Shown here piece by piece: positions 51,188-59,156 of a stretch of DNA of 64,000 nucleotides (its first letter is position 1; the number at the start of each line of letters is the position of its first letter). The position numbers and the translations under genes are program-made. Where the stretch lies: positions 186,001 through 250,000 of the forward strand of contig JALHOP010000001.1 in NCBI GenBank assembly GCA_022842935.1, given 5' to 3'. The notes beneath the pieces are model-generated. The model saw only the letters and a list, made by a program, of their open reading frames with translations. It was not told the origin of the DNA and searched no databases. This DNA is from Myxococcota bacterium. Lineage in GTDB: Bacteria > Myxococcota > XYA12-FULL-58-9 > JALHOP01.

Positions 51188-51411
51188 GAGCGCAACCTCG
51201 TTGTGCGGACGGTTATCGGTCCACCCGAGTGCACGATGCCCGGCCGCGTGCTGACTGGGCGTCAGCGCCGCACTCGAGCAAGGCCACCACCCGAACCTTG
51301 CTTGGCCAACACGAGCCACGGAACGACGTCGGGAGTTGGCTCCGACCTGGTGTTTGACGGACTTGCTCGAAAGAGTCACGCGACTGCTGTACGGCATGAC
51401 CTGGAATCGCG

Positions 51412-52578
51412 TTAGTTGATCGTCCACGTATCGTCCCAGAGGCGTTGCAGAAAGACGTCCCAGGGGAGAAAGATGACCCCGCCAGCGCGTCGCTCGATGC
51501 GGTCATGCGAGACCACGATCGCTTGTTCGACCAAACGTTCCTCCTGAAAGGCGCGCAGGTGCCGAGCGTCTCGATCGGTGGCGTTTGTCGTCGCCTTCAC
51601 TTCGATCGCAAGCGTTCGGCCGACGACGAAGTCGACCTCTTGTTGGTGGGTCGAGCGCCAGTAGCGTAACGCAGCATCGCTGCGGCGGTAGCTCAAATAG
51701 GCTCGGAGCTCGATGGCGATGAACTGCTCGAATGCGGCACCATAAAGGTTCGAATTGCGATCGATGGCGCGGGTCTGTGCGAGCGCGTGCGTGACGCCTG
51801 TGTCGAAAAAATAGAGCTTCGCCGTGCTGATGGCTTTGCGCTGTGTCGTCTCGGTGAACGGCTCGAGTTGAAACGCCACGAGCGTGTCTTCGAGAACGGA
51901 CACATACTGGCGAATCGTGCTCGGGGAGACCTGCGCATCACTTCCGAGCGCGGTGTAGTTGATGAGCTGTCCGTTCGCGAGCGCTGCCGTCTTCAAGAAG
52001 CGGGCGAACGGAGGCAGCTTTCGAATGATACCCTCCGCGATAACCTCCTCGCGCACGTACGTGTCGACGTACGCCGTAAGGTCTTCGTGAGGCTCGTCAC
52101 TGAGCGCCACCAGCGGCAGGCCACCCCAGCGCAAGTGATGGTCGAGCGCGAACTTGCCGGCGTTCGCTAGCTCATGGAAGGTCAGCGGAAATAAGTTGGC
52201 GGTTCGCGCGCGGCCCGCGAGGAGATTGGCGCCGCCATGCTTGAGCTTGCGAGCGCTGCTTCCCGTCAGGAGAAAGCGCCAATGCCGCTGTTCGATGAGG
52301 CGATGCACTTCGTCGAGAAGCGCTGGAACCTTTTGCACCTCGTCGATGACGACGACTTGTTGACCTGAAGCGGCATCAAGCATCCCTTCGAGCTCGGACG
52401 GATTCGCGGACAGGCGCAGGAATACGTCGCCGCGGAGCAAGTCGATGACCGGCACGCTGGGGTCGAGCTGGCTCCGGATGAGCGAGCTCTTGCCTGTCGC
52501 CCGCGCCCCGAAAAGGAAGTGCGAGCGCTTCTCTAGGAGAGCGCGAAGATCGAGCGTTCGCGGGAGCGGTCTCGACAT
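51412..52578 (-). CDS. AAA ATPase with DUF4143 (archaeal-type ATPase family)
   Basis: 388 residues. The N-terminal AAA_14 domain has Walker A LFGARATGKSSLI and Walker B QQVVVIDEVQKVPALLDEV, and sensor-like FLLTGSSARKLKHGGANLLA. The middle has a winged-helix-like part (QLINYTALGSDAQVSPSTIR). DUF4143 at the end contains the PD-(D/E)xK-like motif YWRSTHQQEVDFVVGRTLAI followed by EVKAT, so a nuclease-like fold is present. These genes are patchily distributed and often mobile; their function is unknown. The AT-rich region upstream with an inverted repeat suggests its own regulated promoter. Confidence 0.9.
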   Translation of the reverse strand: MSRPLPRTLDLRALLEKRSHFLFGARATGKSSLIRSQLDPSVPVIDLLRGDVFLRLSANPSELEGMLDAASGQQVVVIDEVQKVPALLDEVHRLIEQRHWRFLLTGSSARKLKHGGANLLAGRARTANLFPLTFHELANAGKFALDHHLRWGGLPLVALSDEPHEDLTAYVDTYVREEVIAEGIIRKLPPFARFLKTAALANGQLINYTALGSDAQVSPSTIRQYVSVLEDTLVAFQLEPFTETTQRKAISTAKLYFFDTGVTHALAQTRAIDRNSNLYGAAFEQFIAIELRAYLSYRRSDAALRYWRSTHQQEVDFVVGRTLAIEVKATTNATDRDARHLRAFQEERLVEQAIVVSHDRIERRAGGVIFLPWDVFLQRLWDDTWTIN

Positions 52579-52582
52579 ACGG

Positions 52583-52621
52583 CACTACTGATGTCACAAA
52601 AACGAATAATCAGCAATAGTG
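52583..52621 (-). promoter_or_regulatory. AT-rich upstream region with imperfect inverted repeat (DUF4143 gene)
   Basis: CACTACTGAT (52583-52592) and ATCAGCAATAGTG (52609-52621) form an imperfect inverted repeat, with three extra bases in the second arm, around an AT-rich centre (acaaaaacgaata). The repeat ends 5 bases before the ATPase start and is far less GC-rich than the surroundings. It looks like a promoter/operator, perhaps autoregulated. No confident -35/-10 pair. Confidence 0.35.
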
Positions 52622-52679
52622 TTGCTGGTTAAACGCGTGGCGCTGCCACTTTCGTGGTCGGCGGCCCGCCATGTCAGAC

Positions 52680-53516
52680 CTAAGGTGGCAGTGCTTCCGC
52701 GATGCGGGTCAACTCCAGAAGCGACAGAGTCTCGGCCCTGCGTTGAGGCTCGATGCCTGCTCTCGTTAGGATGGCATCCGCTTCAGCGGACGACGTGCCG
52801 AGTCCGCCCGCAAGGGAGTTCTTTAGAGTCTTGCGCCGAGCGCTGAAACCAGCCCGCGCGACCGCGACGAGCTTGGCGTCGAGCTCGGCGGGCAGGCGAT
52901 CATGTTTGAGCGCGAGAGTGACAACCGCAGAGTGGACCTTGGGCGGTGGGTGGAAGGCGCCGGGCGGCACTTCGAAGACGATGCTCGCGTCGAAGGCGCG
53001 TTGCACGAGTACCGAGAGCAAACCGTACGTGCGACTGCCGGCGGGGGCGACCAGGCGTTCGGCGACCTCGCGCTGCACCATGAGAACGGCGCGTGCCACA
53101 TGCGGCTGCGCGTCCGCGAGAGAGACAATGATGCGGCTCGAGATTTGGTAGGGGAGGTTTCCGGCGACCGTTAGTGGGCCTCCGCTTTGGCGGGCAAGTT
53201 CCGCGTAGTCGAGCTCGGCGGCGTTCGCTTCGAGGATGGTGAGGTCACCCACACCCGCGAGGTTCTCGCGCAGGAGCGGCACCATCTCGCGGTCGCGCTC
53301 GACCGCCACGACCTTGGCGCCACGCGTGAGCAGGTGATGGGTGAGGGCGCCCATACCAGCCCCGAGCTCGAGGATGGGCTCCCCGGGCCCGACCTTGGTG
53401 GCGGCGGCGATACGGGTGAGGACACTCTCGTCCTTCAGAAAGTTCTGACCCCAGCTCTTCTTGGCTTTGAGGCCCGCGCGTGACAGCAGCGCCTTGGCGT
53501 CGGTGGGTGAGCTCAT
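52680..53516 (-). CDS. rsmA: 16S rRNA dimethyladenosine transferase
   Basis: 278 residues. Dimethylates two adjacent adenosines near the 3' end of 16S rRNA. Motifs: KKSWGQNFLKDESVLTRIAA, SAM-binding ILELGAGMGALTHHLL, catalytic GNLPYQISSRII, and VLMVQREVAERLVA. ATG 53516 overlaps the tsaD stop (ATGA); the long frame to 53867 lies inside tsaD and is not used. C-terminal domain ends in the usual short helix (LSLLELTRIAEAL). Convergent spacing with no gene downstream for about 100 bp. Confidence 0.96.
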   Translation of the reverse strand: MSSPTDAKALLSRAGLKAKKSWGQNFLKDESVLTRIAAATKVGPGEPILELGAGMGALTHHLLTRGAKVVAVERDREMVPLLRENLAGVGDLTILEANAAELDYAELARQSGGPLTVAGNLPYQISSRIIVSLADAQPHVARAVLMVQREVAERLVAPAGSRTYGLLSVLVQRAFDASIVFEVPPGAFHPPPKVHSAVVTLALKHDRLPAELDAKLVAVARAGFSARRKTLKNSLAGGLGTSSAEADAILTRAGIEPQRRAETLSLLELTRIAEALPP

Positions 53517-54571
53517 CGGACGGCCTCGGGCTTGGTCTTGCGGTTCTTGATGCGGACCCGGGTGTCGAGCGCGTTGCCTAGCGGCCAGCGCGAGGTCACC
53601 GAGGTCGCGAAGTCGTCGTGTTCGCCGCGTGACAGACGCATCCACCCGGCAGCCGCGATCATGGCGGCGTTGTCGGTGCACAGCACCTTCGGCGGCACGA
53701 AACACCAAAGGCCAGCTCCGGCGCAGCGTTCCTCGAGGAGGGTACGGAGGCGACCGTTCGCGGCGACTCCGCCGGCGACCGCGACCCCGCCGGCGCCGAT
53801 GCGCTTGGCCGCACGCACCGCTTTGGCGGATAACACGTCGACGATGGCTTCTTGTACTGAGGCGCACAGGTCGGCGAGCTCGCGGCCCTCGAGCTGCGGG
53901 CGCTCGCGCAAGTAGCTCGCGACCGAGGTCTTCAAGCCCGAAAACGAAAATTCGAGGGACGCGCGCTGTCGCAGCGCCCGGGGGAAGTCGATGGCGGCGG
54001 GGTTACCGCCGATGGCCGCACGCTCGAGGAGCGCTCCGCCCGGGTACCCAAGCCCGAGGAGCTTTGCGACCTTGTCGAACGCCTCGCCAGCCGCGTCGTC
54101 GCGCGTACCGCCGAGTAGCGCGTAGTCACCGAAGTTGCGTACGGCGTAGAGATGCGTGTGGCCCCCGCTGACAACCAGCGCCACGTGCGGATACGTCGGA
54201 GGTCGGTCGGCGAGCAGTGCGGCAGCGACGTGACCCTCGAGGTGATTGACGCCGAGCCATGGGATGCCGCGAGCAAGCGCAATTCCCTTGGCCATCTGCA
54301 CACCGACGAGCAAGGCCCCGACGAGCCCGGGGCCGCGCGTGACCGCCACCGCGTCGATGGTCTGGATGCCGCCGACGGGCGCCACGGCTTGCTCGATGAT
54401 GTCGACGAGCCGGGCCACGTGTTCGCGTGAAGCAACCTCGGGGACGACTCCGCCAAAGCGGGCATGCGCCGAGTTCTGCGAGTGGATGACGTTGGTGACG
54501 AGCTTGGGCCCGTCGTCGACTACGGCGGCCGCCGTTTCGTCGCAGCTCGTCTCGATGCCGAGGACACGCAT
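53513..54571 (-). CDS. tsaD: tRNA N6-adenosine threonylcarbamoyltransferase
   Basis: 352 residues. Catalytic subunit for t6A37 in ANN-decoding tRNAs (with TsaB, TsaC, TsaE; none in the window). ASKHA fold: LGIETSCDETAAAVV, metal-binding histidines in LGVNHLEGHVAAALLAD, VSGGHTHLYAVRNFGDYALL, KVAKLLGLGYPGGALLERAA. ATG 54571 shares one base with the stop of the lipoprotein gene upstream (TAATG); the frame to 54739 would run into that gene. Translationally coupled to rsmA. Confidence 0.96.
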   Translation of the reverse strand: MRVLGIETSCDETAAAVVDDGPKLVTNVIHSQNSAHARFGGVVPEVASREHVARLVDIIEQAVAPVGGIQTIDAVAVTRGPGLVGALLVGVQMAKGIALARGIPWLGVNHLEGHVAAALLADRPPTYPHVALVVSGGHTHLYAVRNFGDYALLGGTRDDAAGEAFDKVAKLLGLGYPGGALLERAAIGGNPAAIDFPRALRQRASLEFSFSGLKTSVASYLRERPQLEGRELADLCASVQEAIVDVLSAKAVRAAKRIGAGGVAVAGGVAANGRLRTLLEERCAGAGLWCFVPPKVLCTDNAAMIAAAGWMRLSRGEHDDFATSVTSRWPLGNALDTRVRIKNRKTKPEAVR

Positions 54572-54942
54572 TAGTCGCAGGTCTCCGGCGCTTCGCAGTC
54601 GCCGTCGCAGGACTCGAGCGTCACCTCGACGCTCCGTTCGCGCGAGAAGCCCATGGGACGCACCACCTTGCGGTAGCCCTCTTTGCTGACGCGGACGGCG
54701 TAGGGTGCCTGGTCGCAGTCGAAGGCACCAAACTCGCATTCGTTCCAGACGATCTCGGCGACGCCGTCATCGAGCGACAGCTGGCAGAGCTCGTCGTCGT
54801 CGAATTCGTCCATGTCGAGGACAACGACCGCTTCGGCAACGGGGACGCGCACCGCGTCGCGCACGCGAACCGTAAACGAGGTCTCGGCCCCGTCGAGGGT
54901 ACAGGCTGTGACCAACATGGTGCAGGGGAGGAGCCAGCGCAT
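54571..54942 (-). CDS. Lipoprotein, beta-rich, coupled to tsaD
   Basis: 123 residues. Lipobox LVTAC (Cys about 14) after a short hydrophobic stretch. The mature part starts SFTVRVRDAVRVPVAEAVVV and resembles a carboxypeptidase-regulatory-like (CarboxypepD_reg/Ig) sandwich, with an acidic DMDEFDDDELCQL turn and several Cys (FDCDQAP, SCDGDCEAPETCD) that may form disulfides. Function unknown. It precedes tsaD by one-base overlap, probably by chance of operon packing; divergent from the DUF1460 gene at 55010. Confidence 0.65.
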   Translation of the reverse strand: MRWLLPCTMLVTACTLDGAETSFTVRVRDAVRVPVAEAVVVLDMDEFDDDELCQLSLDDGVAEIVWNECEFGAFDCDQAPYAVRVSKEGYRKVVRPMGFSRERSVEVTLESCDGDCEAPETCD

Positions 54943-55009
54943 GGGAGCCGCTCCTTACCCGAGTAGCCACAAACTTGTAAGTTCCGCGGGCATATCGCAC
55001 ACCAACAGG

Positions 55010-55924
55010 GTGCGCTTCCTCTTGCCCCTCTTGCTCGTTGTGGGTTTCGTCCATCCGGCATGGGCGAGCGACCCCTACGTTTGGGCTCCTGACCAGCGGA
55101 CCATCGCCGACGACTGGTTGCGCGCCGTCGGGAAGCGTAAGCCCAATGAGTCCTTGGGTGAGCTTGCGGTTCGCGCGGGTAAGCTGCGCCTCGGAACGCC
55201 CTATCTCGATCCCGCGCAGCTCGACGTTCCCGAAGAGCTCCACATCGAGCTGGCGACGCTCCAGTGCCAATCGTTCGTCGAAAGCAGCCTCGCGATCGCG
55301 CGCTGCGTTTGGAACGAGACGCCAACCGCCGACTGCATGGCGTCCGAGGTTCGTGACCTCCGCTATCGCGACGGCGTCGTCGCTGGTTTCGCCTCGCGTC
55401 TGCACTACTTCAACGACTGGCTGACGGACAACGCGCGGCGCGGGAGCCTCGTGCTGCTCGGCGACAAGGTGGCCACCAAGGCCTGGACGCAACGCTTCGA
55501 CTACATGTCGAAGCACCACAAGCGTTACCCGCAGCTCGCCCACGCCGATATCCTGGAGGCGATTAGCGCCGCTGAGAGTCGGCTCACGTCCACCGAGTAT
55601 CGCATCGTGCCCAAGGAGCAGATCGCCGCCGCCGAGAAAGAGCTGCAGACCGGCGATGTCATCGCCTTCATCACCAGTCAAAAGCCGGGTCTCATGATCT
55701 CGCACACCGGCTTCGTCGTGCGGGGAGCCTCGGGTGCTCTGCACGTCATGCACGCCTCGAGCTACCATCAAAAAGTCATCATCACCCGCACCGACCTTGC
55801 CGGCTACCTGAACGCGCGCGACGACCGTCAGGGCATTATGGTTGCGCGACCGCAGCCGCCGCTCGCACCGCAGCGGGCAGCGGCGGAGCCAGTGTCGACC
55901 CCGACCGCCAACGCAAAACGCTGA
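55010..55924 (+). CDS. DUF1460-family amidase-like protein, secreted
   Basis: 304 residues from GTG 55010, with signal peptide (VRFLLPLLLVVGFVHPAWA). NlpC/P60-related DUF1460 fold: the candidate nucleophile Cys in ELATLQCQSFVESSLAIAR (about 85) and His in LMISHTGFVVR (about 228), with GDVIAFITSQKPG before it. Some members are N-acetylmuramoyl-L-alanine amidases, so cell-wall or peptide hydrolysis is likely. The chain ends in a Pro/Ala-rich tail. The longer frame from 54812 overlaps the divergent lipoprotein gene and would bury the signal peptide. No clear Shine-Dalgarno. Confidence 0.8.
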   Translation: MRFLLPLLLVVGFVHPAWASDPYVWAPDQRTIADDWLRAVGKRKPNESLGELAVRAGKLRLGTPYLDPAQLDVPEELHIELATLQCQSFVESSLAIARCVWNETPTADCMASEVRDLRYRDGVVAGFASRLHYFNDWLTDNARRGSLVLLGDKVATKAWTQRFDYMSKHHKRYPQLAHADILEAISAAESRLTSTEYRIVPKEQIAAAEKELQTGDVIAFITSQKPGLMISHTGFVVRGASGALHVMHASSYHQKVIITRTDLAGYLNARDDRQGIMVARPQPPLAPQRAAAEPVSTPTANAKR

Positions 55925-55956
55925 ACGACGAACCTTCGGTTCCGCGCGCCGGATCA

Positions 55957-55985
55957 TTGCCAGACCGCAATTCGTCCCACACAAT
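55957..55985 (+). promoter_or_regulatory. Promoter of rlmE (near-leaderless)
   Basis: TTGCCA (55957-55962), 17 bases, CACAAT (55980-55985), then 11 bases to ATG 55997. The predicted leader is about four bases, with no Shine-Dalgarno. Confidence 0.5.
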
Positions 55986-55996
55986 CGACGGTCTCG

Positions 55997-56584
55997 ATGA
56001 CGCGTGGCCGTGATCCCGACCATTTCAGCCGTAGAGCCCAGAAAGAAGGCCACGCCGCCCGTTCGATTTACAAGCTCGAGGAGATCGACCAGCGCTGGAA
56101 ACTTCTGAAGAAGGGCCAACGCGTGCTCGACCTCGGGTGCTCGCCTGGGTCGTGGATGCAATACGCGGTGGCCAAGGTGGGGCCCACCGGCAAGGTGCTG
56201 GGAATCGATCTCAAGCCAGTGACCGCGACGTTTCCGCCCCACGCCGAGGCGCGTGTCGCGGACATTTACAAGCTCGACCAAGCGACCATTGGCGACGCCT
56301 ACGACGTCGTGCTCTCCGATATGGCGCCGTCGACGATGGGCGACCACAAAACAGATGCGCTGCGCTCAGCGGCGCTCGCCGAACAAGCCATCACTGTTGC
56401 AGACGCCTTTCTGAAGCCTGGCGGCGCTATGGTGGTCAAAGTGCTCGAGGGTGGCGAGATTCAGAACCTGGTGGCGCTCATGCGCCGCATCTTCGACAAG
56501 GTCGAGCGCTTACGGCCGCAGGCGACGCGGCAACGTTCGACCGAGATTTTTCTCGTGGGCTTGACTCGCAAGCCGAAAGCTTAA
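55997..56584 (+). CDS. rlmE: 23S rRNA (uridine-2'-O-)-methyltransferase
   Basis: 195 residues, FtsJ/RrmJ family. Methylates the 2'-O of U2552 (E. coli numbering) on 50S particles. SAM loop VLDLGCSPGSWMQYA; the K-D-K-E tetrad is visible as Lys in ARSIYKLEEID, Asp in LSDMAPSTMGDH, Lys in MVVKVLEGGE and Glu in RSTEIFLVGL. The first 13 residues are shorter than in E. coli. The M16 peptidase gene starts 14 bp downstream, same strand. Confidence 0.95.
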   Translation: MTRGRDPDHFSRRAQKEGHAARSIYKLEEIDQRWKLLKKGQRVLDLGCSPGSWMQYAVAKVGPTGKVLGIDLKPVTATFPPHAEARVADIYKLDQATIGDAYDVVLSDMAPSTMGDHKTDALRSAALAEQAITVADAFLKPGGAMVVKVLEGGEIQNLVALMRRIFDKVERLRPQATRQRSTEIFLVGLTRKPKA

Positions 56585-56597
56585 GGACGACGATATC

Positions 56598-59156
56598 GTG
56601 ACGGTTACACGCACCCGCTTCGACAACGGCCTGACACTGCTCACCCAAGAGCAACACGCAGCCCCAGTCGTCGCCATCCAAGTTTGGGTCAACGTCGGTT
56701 CTGCCGACGAGACCGACGAAATCGCCGGCATCGCCCATGTTCACGAGCACATGTTGTTCAAGGGCACCGAGCGCCGTGGCCTGGGTGAGATCGCCCGCGC
56801 GGTCGAAGGCGCTGGCGGCGAGATCAACGCTTGGACCTCGTACGACCAGACCGTCTACCACGTGGTGCTCGCAGCCGATGAAGCCGCGACCGGTCTCGAC
56901 ATCCTTAGCGACGCCATCCGCCATAGCGCCTTCGATGCCGAAGAGCTCAAGCGCGAGATCGAGGTCATCATCGAAGAGATTCGCCGCGCCGAGGACGCGC
57001 CTTCACGCCGTATCGCGAAAGCCCTGTTTGCCTTGGCGTACCAGCAGCACCCCTACCATCGACCCGTCATTGGTAGCGAAGCGACGGTCCGCGCACTCAC
57101 GCGCGAGCGCATCCTGCAGTTCTTCCGCGACCACTACCGTCCAGACAATGTCACCGTCGTGGTGACCGGCGCCTTCGAGACCGAGCAGATGGTCCAGCTC
57201 GTGCGCCGCTACTTTGGCGACTGGCGGGCGAGCGGTACGCGGCGTCTGCCGCCTCGCGCAGGCGAAAGCGAACAGGCCGATCTGCGACTGCGCGTCATGA
57301 GCGAGCAGGTGAAGGAGTCGCGCGTCTCGGTTGCGTGGCACATTCCGGGTCTCGTTCACAAAGACATCGCGGCCATCGATGTGTTGTCGGTCATCCTCGG
57401 CCATGGCGATAGCTCTCGGCTCTACGTGAAGACACGGCGTGCCGAAGAGCTCGTGAATGATGTCTACGCTTATGCGTACACACCGCGCGACCCCGGCGTG
57501 TTCATCGTTGGCGCGGGCCTGAAGGCCGCGACCATGGAGCCCGCGCTCGAGTCCGTACTGTCGACGGTCTACGATCTAAGGCATCGCTTGGTTGGGGCCG
57601 ATGAGCTCGAGAAAGCGAAAGTGATCGTTCTTTCCGAGTCGGCCTATCAGCGCGAGACCGTCCAGGGCGAAGCGCGCAAGCTCGGCTTCTTCGAGACCGT
57701 GGCCGGCGACTTCCAGTTCGAGAAGTCCTACGACGCCGCGCTTCGCAAGCTGACTCCTGAAGACGTTCGCGAGGCTGCGCGTGCCTACCTCACACGCGCG
57801 CCCAGCATCGTCATGCAGCAGCCTCCCGAGGCGGCGGTACCGGGCCTCGAGCAGGTTCAACGTTTGGTCGAGCGCGCCTGGAGTAAGGCGGGCGAGCGTT
57901 TGCATCGCGGCACGCGCGGCGAGCTCGATGTGACGCGCGTGACGCTAGCGAACGGATGCACACTCCTCGTACGCGAAGAAGACACCCCTGTGGTTGCGGC
58001 CCGCGCCGTCGCTCTGGGTGGTGTGCTTTGGGAGAGCGCCCAAAACAGCGGCATCGGTAACCTCCTTGCTTCCGTGTGGGGCGCTGCGACCACACGCTAC
58101 GGTGCTGAAGAGCTGTCCGCTAAAGTCGCTCGAATGGGCGGGACCCTGGCCGCCTTCAGCGGTCGCAACAGCATTGGTCTGCGCACCGATGTCATCCGCG
58201 AGAACGCCGTCGAGGGTCTTACGCTGTTTTGCGATGCGCTGCTCACTCCCGAGCTGACCCGCGACGATATCGAGCGCGAACGCCAGGTGATTATCGAGCG
58301 CATCAAGAACCGCGAAGACAATCCAGCGGGTTACGCCTTCGACATGTTCTCGTCGACTCTCTTTCCTGGCCATCCCTACGGCTTTCGCATGACCGGGACC
58401 GAAGAGAGCATCGCGAGCATCGATCAGGCCGCGTTGATGCGTCACCTGTCGCTGCTTTGTACGCCGGACAAGCTGGTGATTTGCGTTACCGGCGGTATCG
58501 AGGTCGACCGCGTGCTCGATGCCCTCGCCACGAGACTCGAAGCGATACCGCGAGGTGAATCGTTGCCTCCAGCACCGACCATGGCCGCCATGGCGGATGG
58601 GCCCCGAGAGAAGAAAGCAACTCTCGACAAGAAGCAGTCGCACGTCCTCATCGGCGGCCGCGGCACTACGGTCGACGACCCCGATCGGTTCGCGCTCGAG
58701 GTTCTTACGACCGTCCTGTCGGGCCAGAGCGGTCGCCTCTTCATGGACCTACGCGACCGTCAGAGTCTCGCGTACTCGGTGAGCAGCACTGCCGTCGAGG
58801 GGCTGCAGCCGGGTCACCTGCTCGTGCACATGGGGACGAGCCCGGAGAAGGTCGAGCTTGCGGTCAAGGGACTCTTCGAGCACCTGTCACGCATCGTCAC
58901 CGACCCGGTGAGTGACATCGAGCTCATGCGCTCGAAGCGTTATCTCATTGGGACGCACGCCATCGAGCTGCAGCGTACGGGTTCTCGCGCGACGAGCATG
59001 GCGCTCTCCGAGCGCTTCGGTCTCGGTTACGCCGCTCAGGCCAAGTACGCCGATGCGATTCGTGCTGTAACGGCGTCACGGGTTCTCGAAGTCGCGCGAC
59101 GTTATCTCGACCCTGCCAAGCTCATTCAGGTCGTGGTTGGTCCGCGGGGCGCATGA
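56598..59156 (+). CDS. M16-family zinc metallopeptidase, two fused units
   Basis: 852 residues, no signal peptide. The first half (about 1-420) has the inverted zinc motif HVHEHMLFKG (HxxEH, about 47-51) and the distal Glu in EVIIEEIRRAEDAPSR. The second half starts near residue 435 (VTLANGCTLLVREEDTPVVA) and has no HxxEH (GILNNLLA-like GIGNLLASVWGAAT), as expected for the inactive half of a clamshell peptidase. Active sites close around unfolded peptides. GTG 56598 has AAGGA 8 bases upstream. Overlaps the lipoprotein peptidase gene by 4 bp. PqqL/pitrilysin-like; location is probably cytoplasmic. Confidence 0.92.
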   Translation: MTVTRTRFDNGLTLLTQEQHAAPVVAIQVWVNVGSADETDEIAGIAHVHEHMLFKGTERRGLGEIARAVEGAGGEINAWTSYDQTVYHVVLAADEAATGLDILSDAIRHSAFDAEELKREIEVIIEEIRRAEDAPSRRIAKALFALAYQQHPYHRPVIGSEATVRALTRERILQFFRDHYRPDNVTVVVTGAFETEQMVQLVRRYFGDWRASGTRRLPPRAGESEQADLRLRVMSEQVKESRVSVAWHIPGLVHKDIAAIDVLSVILGHGDSSRLYVKTRRAEELVNDVYAYAYTPRDPGVFIVGAGLKAATMEPALESVLSTVYDLRHRLVGADELEKAKVIVLSESAYQRETVQGEARKLGFFETVAGDFQFEKSYDAALRKLTPEDVREAARAYLTRAPSIVMQQPPEAAVPGLEQVQRLVERAWSKAGERLHRGTRGELDVTRVTLANGCTLLVREEDTPVVAARAVALGGVLWESAQNSGIGNLLASVWGAATTRYGAEELSAKVARMGGTLAAFSGRNSIGLRTDVIRENAVEGLTLFCDALLTPELTRDDIERERQVIIERIKNREDNPAGYAFDMFSSTLFPGHPYGFRMTGTEESIASIDQAALMRHLSLLCTPDKLVICVTGGIEVDRVLDALATRLEAIPRGESLPPAPTMAAMADGPREKKATLDKKQSHVLIGGRGTTVDDPDRFALEVLTTVLSGQSGRLFMDLRDRQSLAYSVSSTAVEGLQPGHLLVHMGTSPEKVELAVKGLFEHLSRIVTDPVSDIELMRSKRYLIGTHAIELQRTGSRATSMALSERFGLGYAAQAKYADAIRAVTASRVLEVARRYLDPAKLIQVVVGPRGA

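Noticed and set aside
54767-56347. 526-residue minus-strand ORF
   Set aside because: Antisense to the DUF1460 and rlmE genes; contains no recognisable motif.
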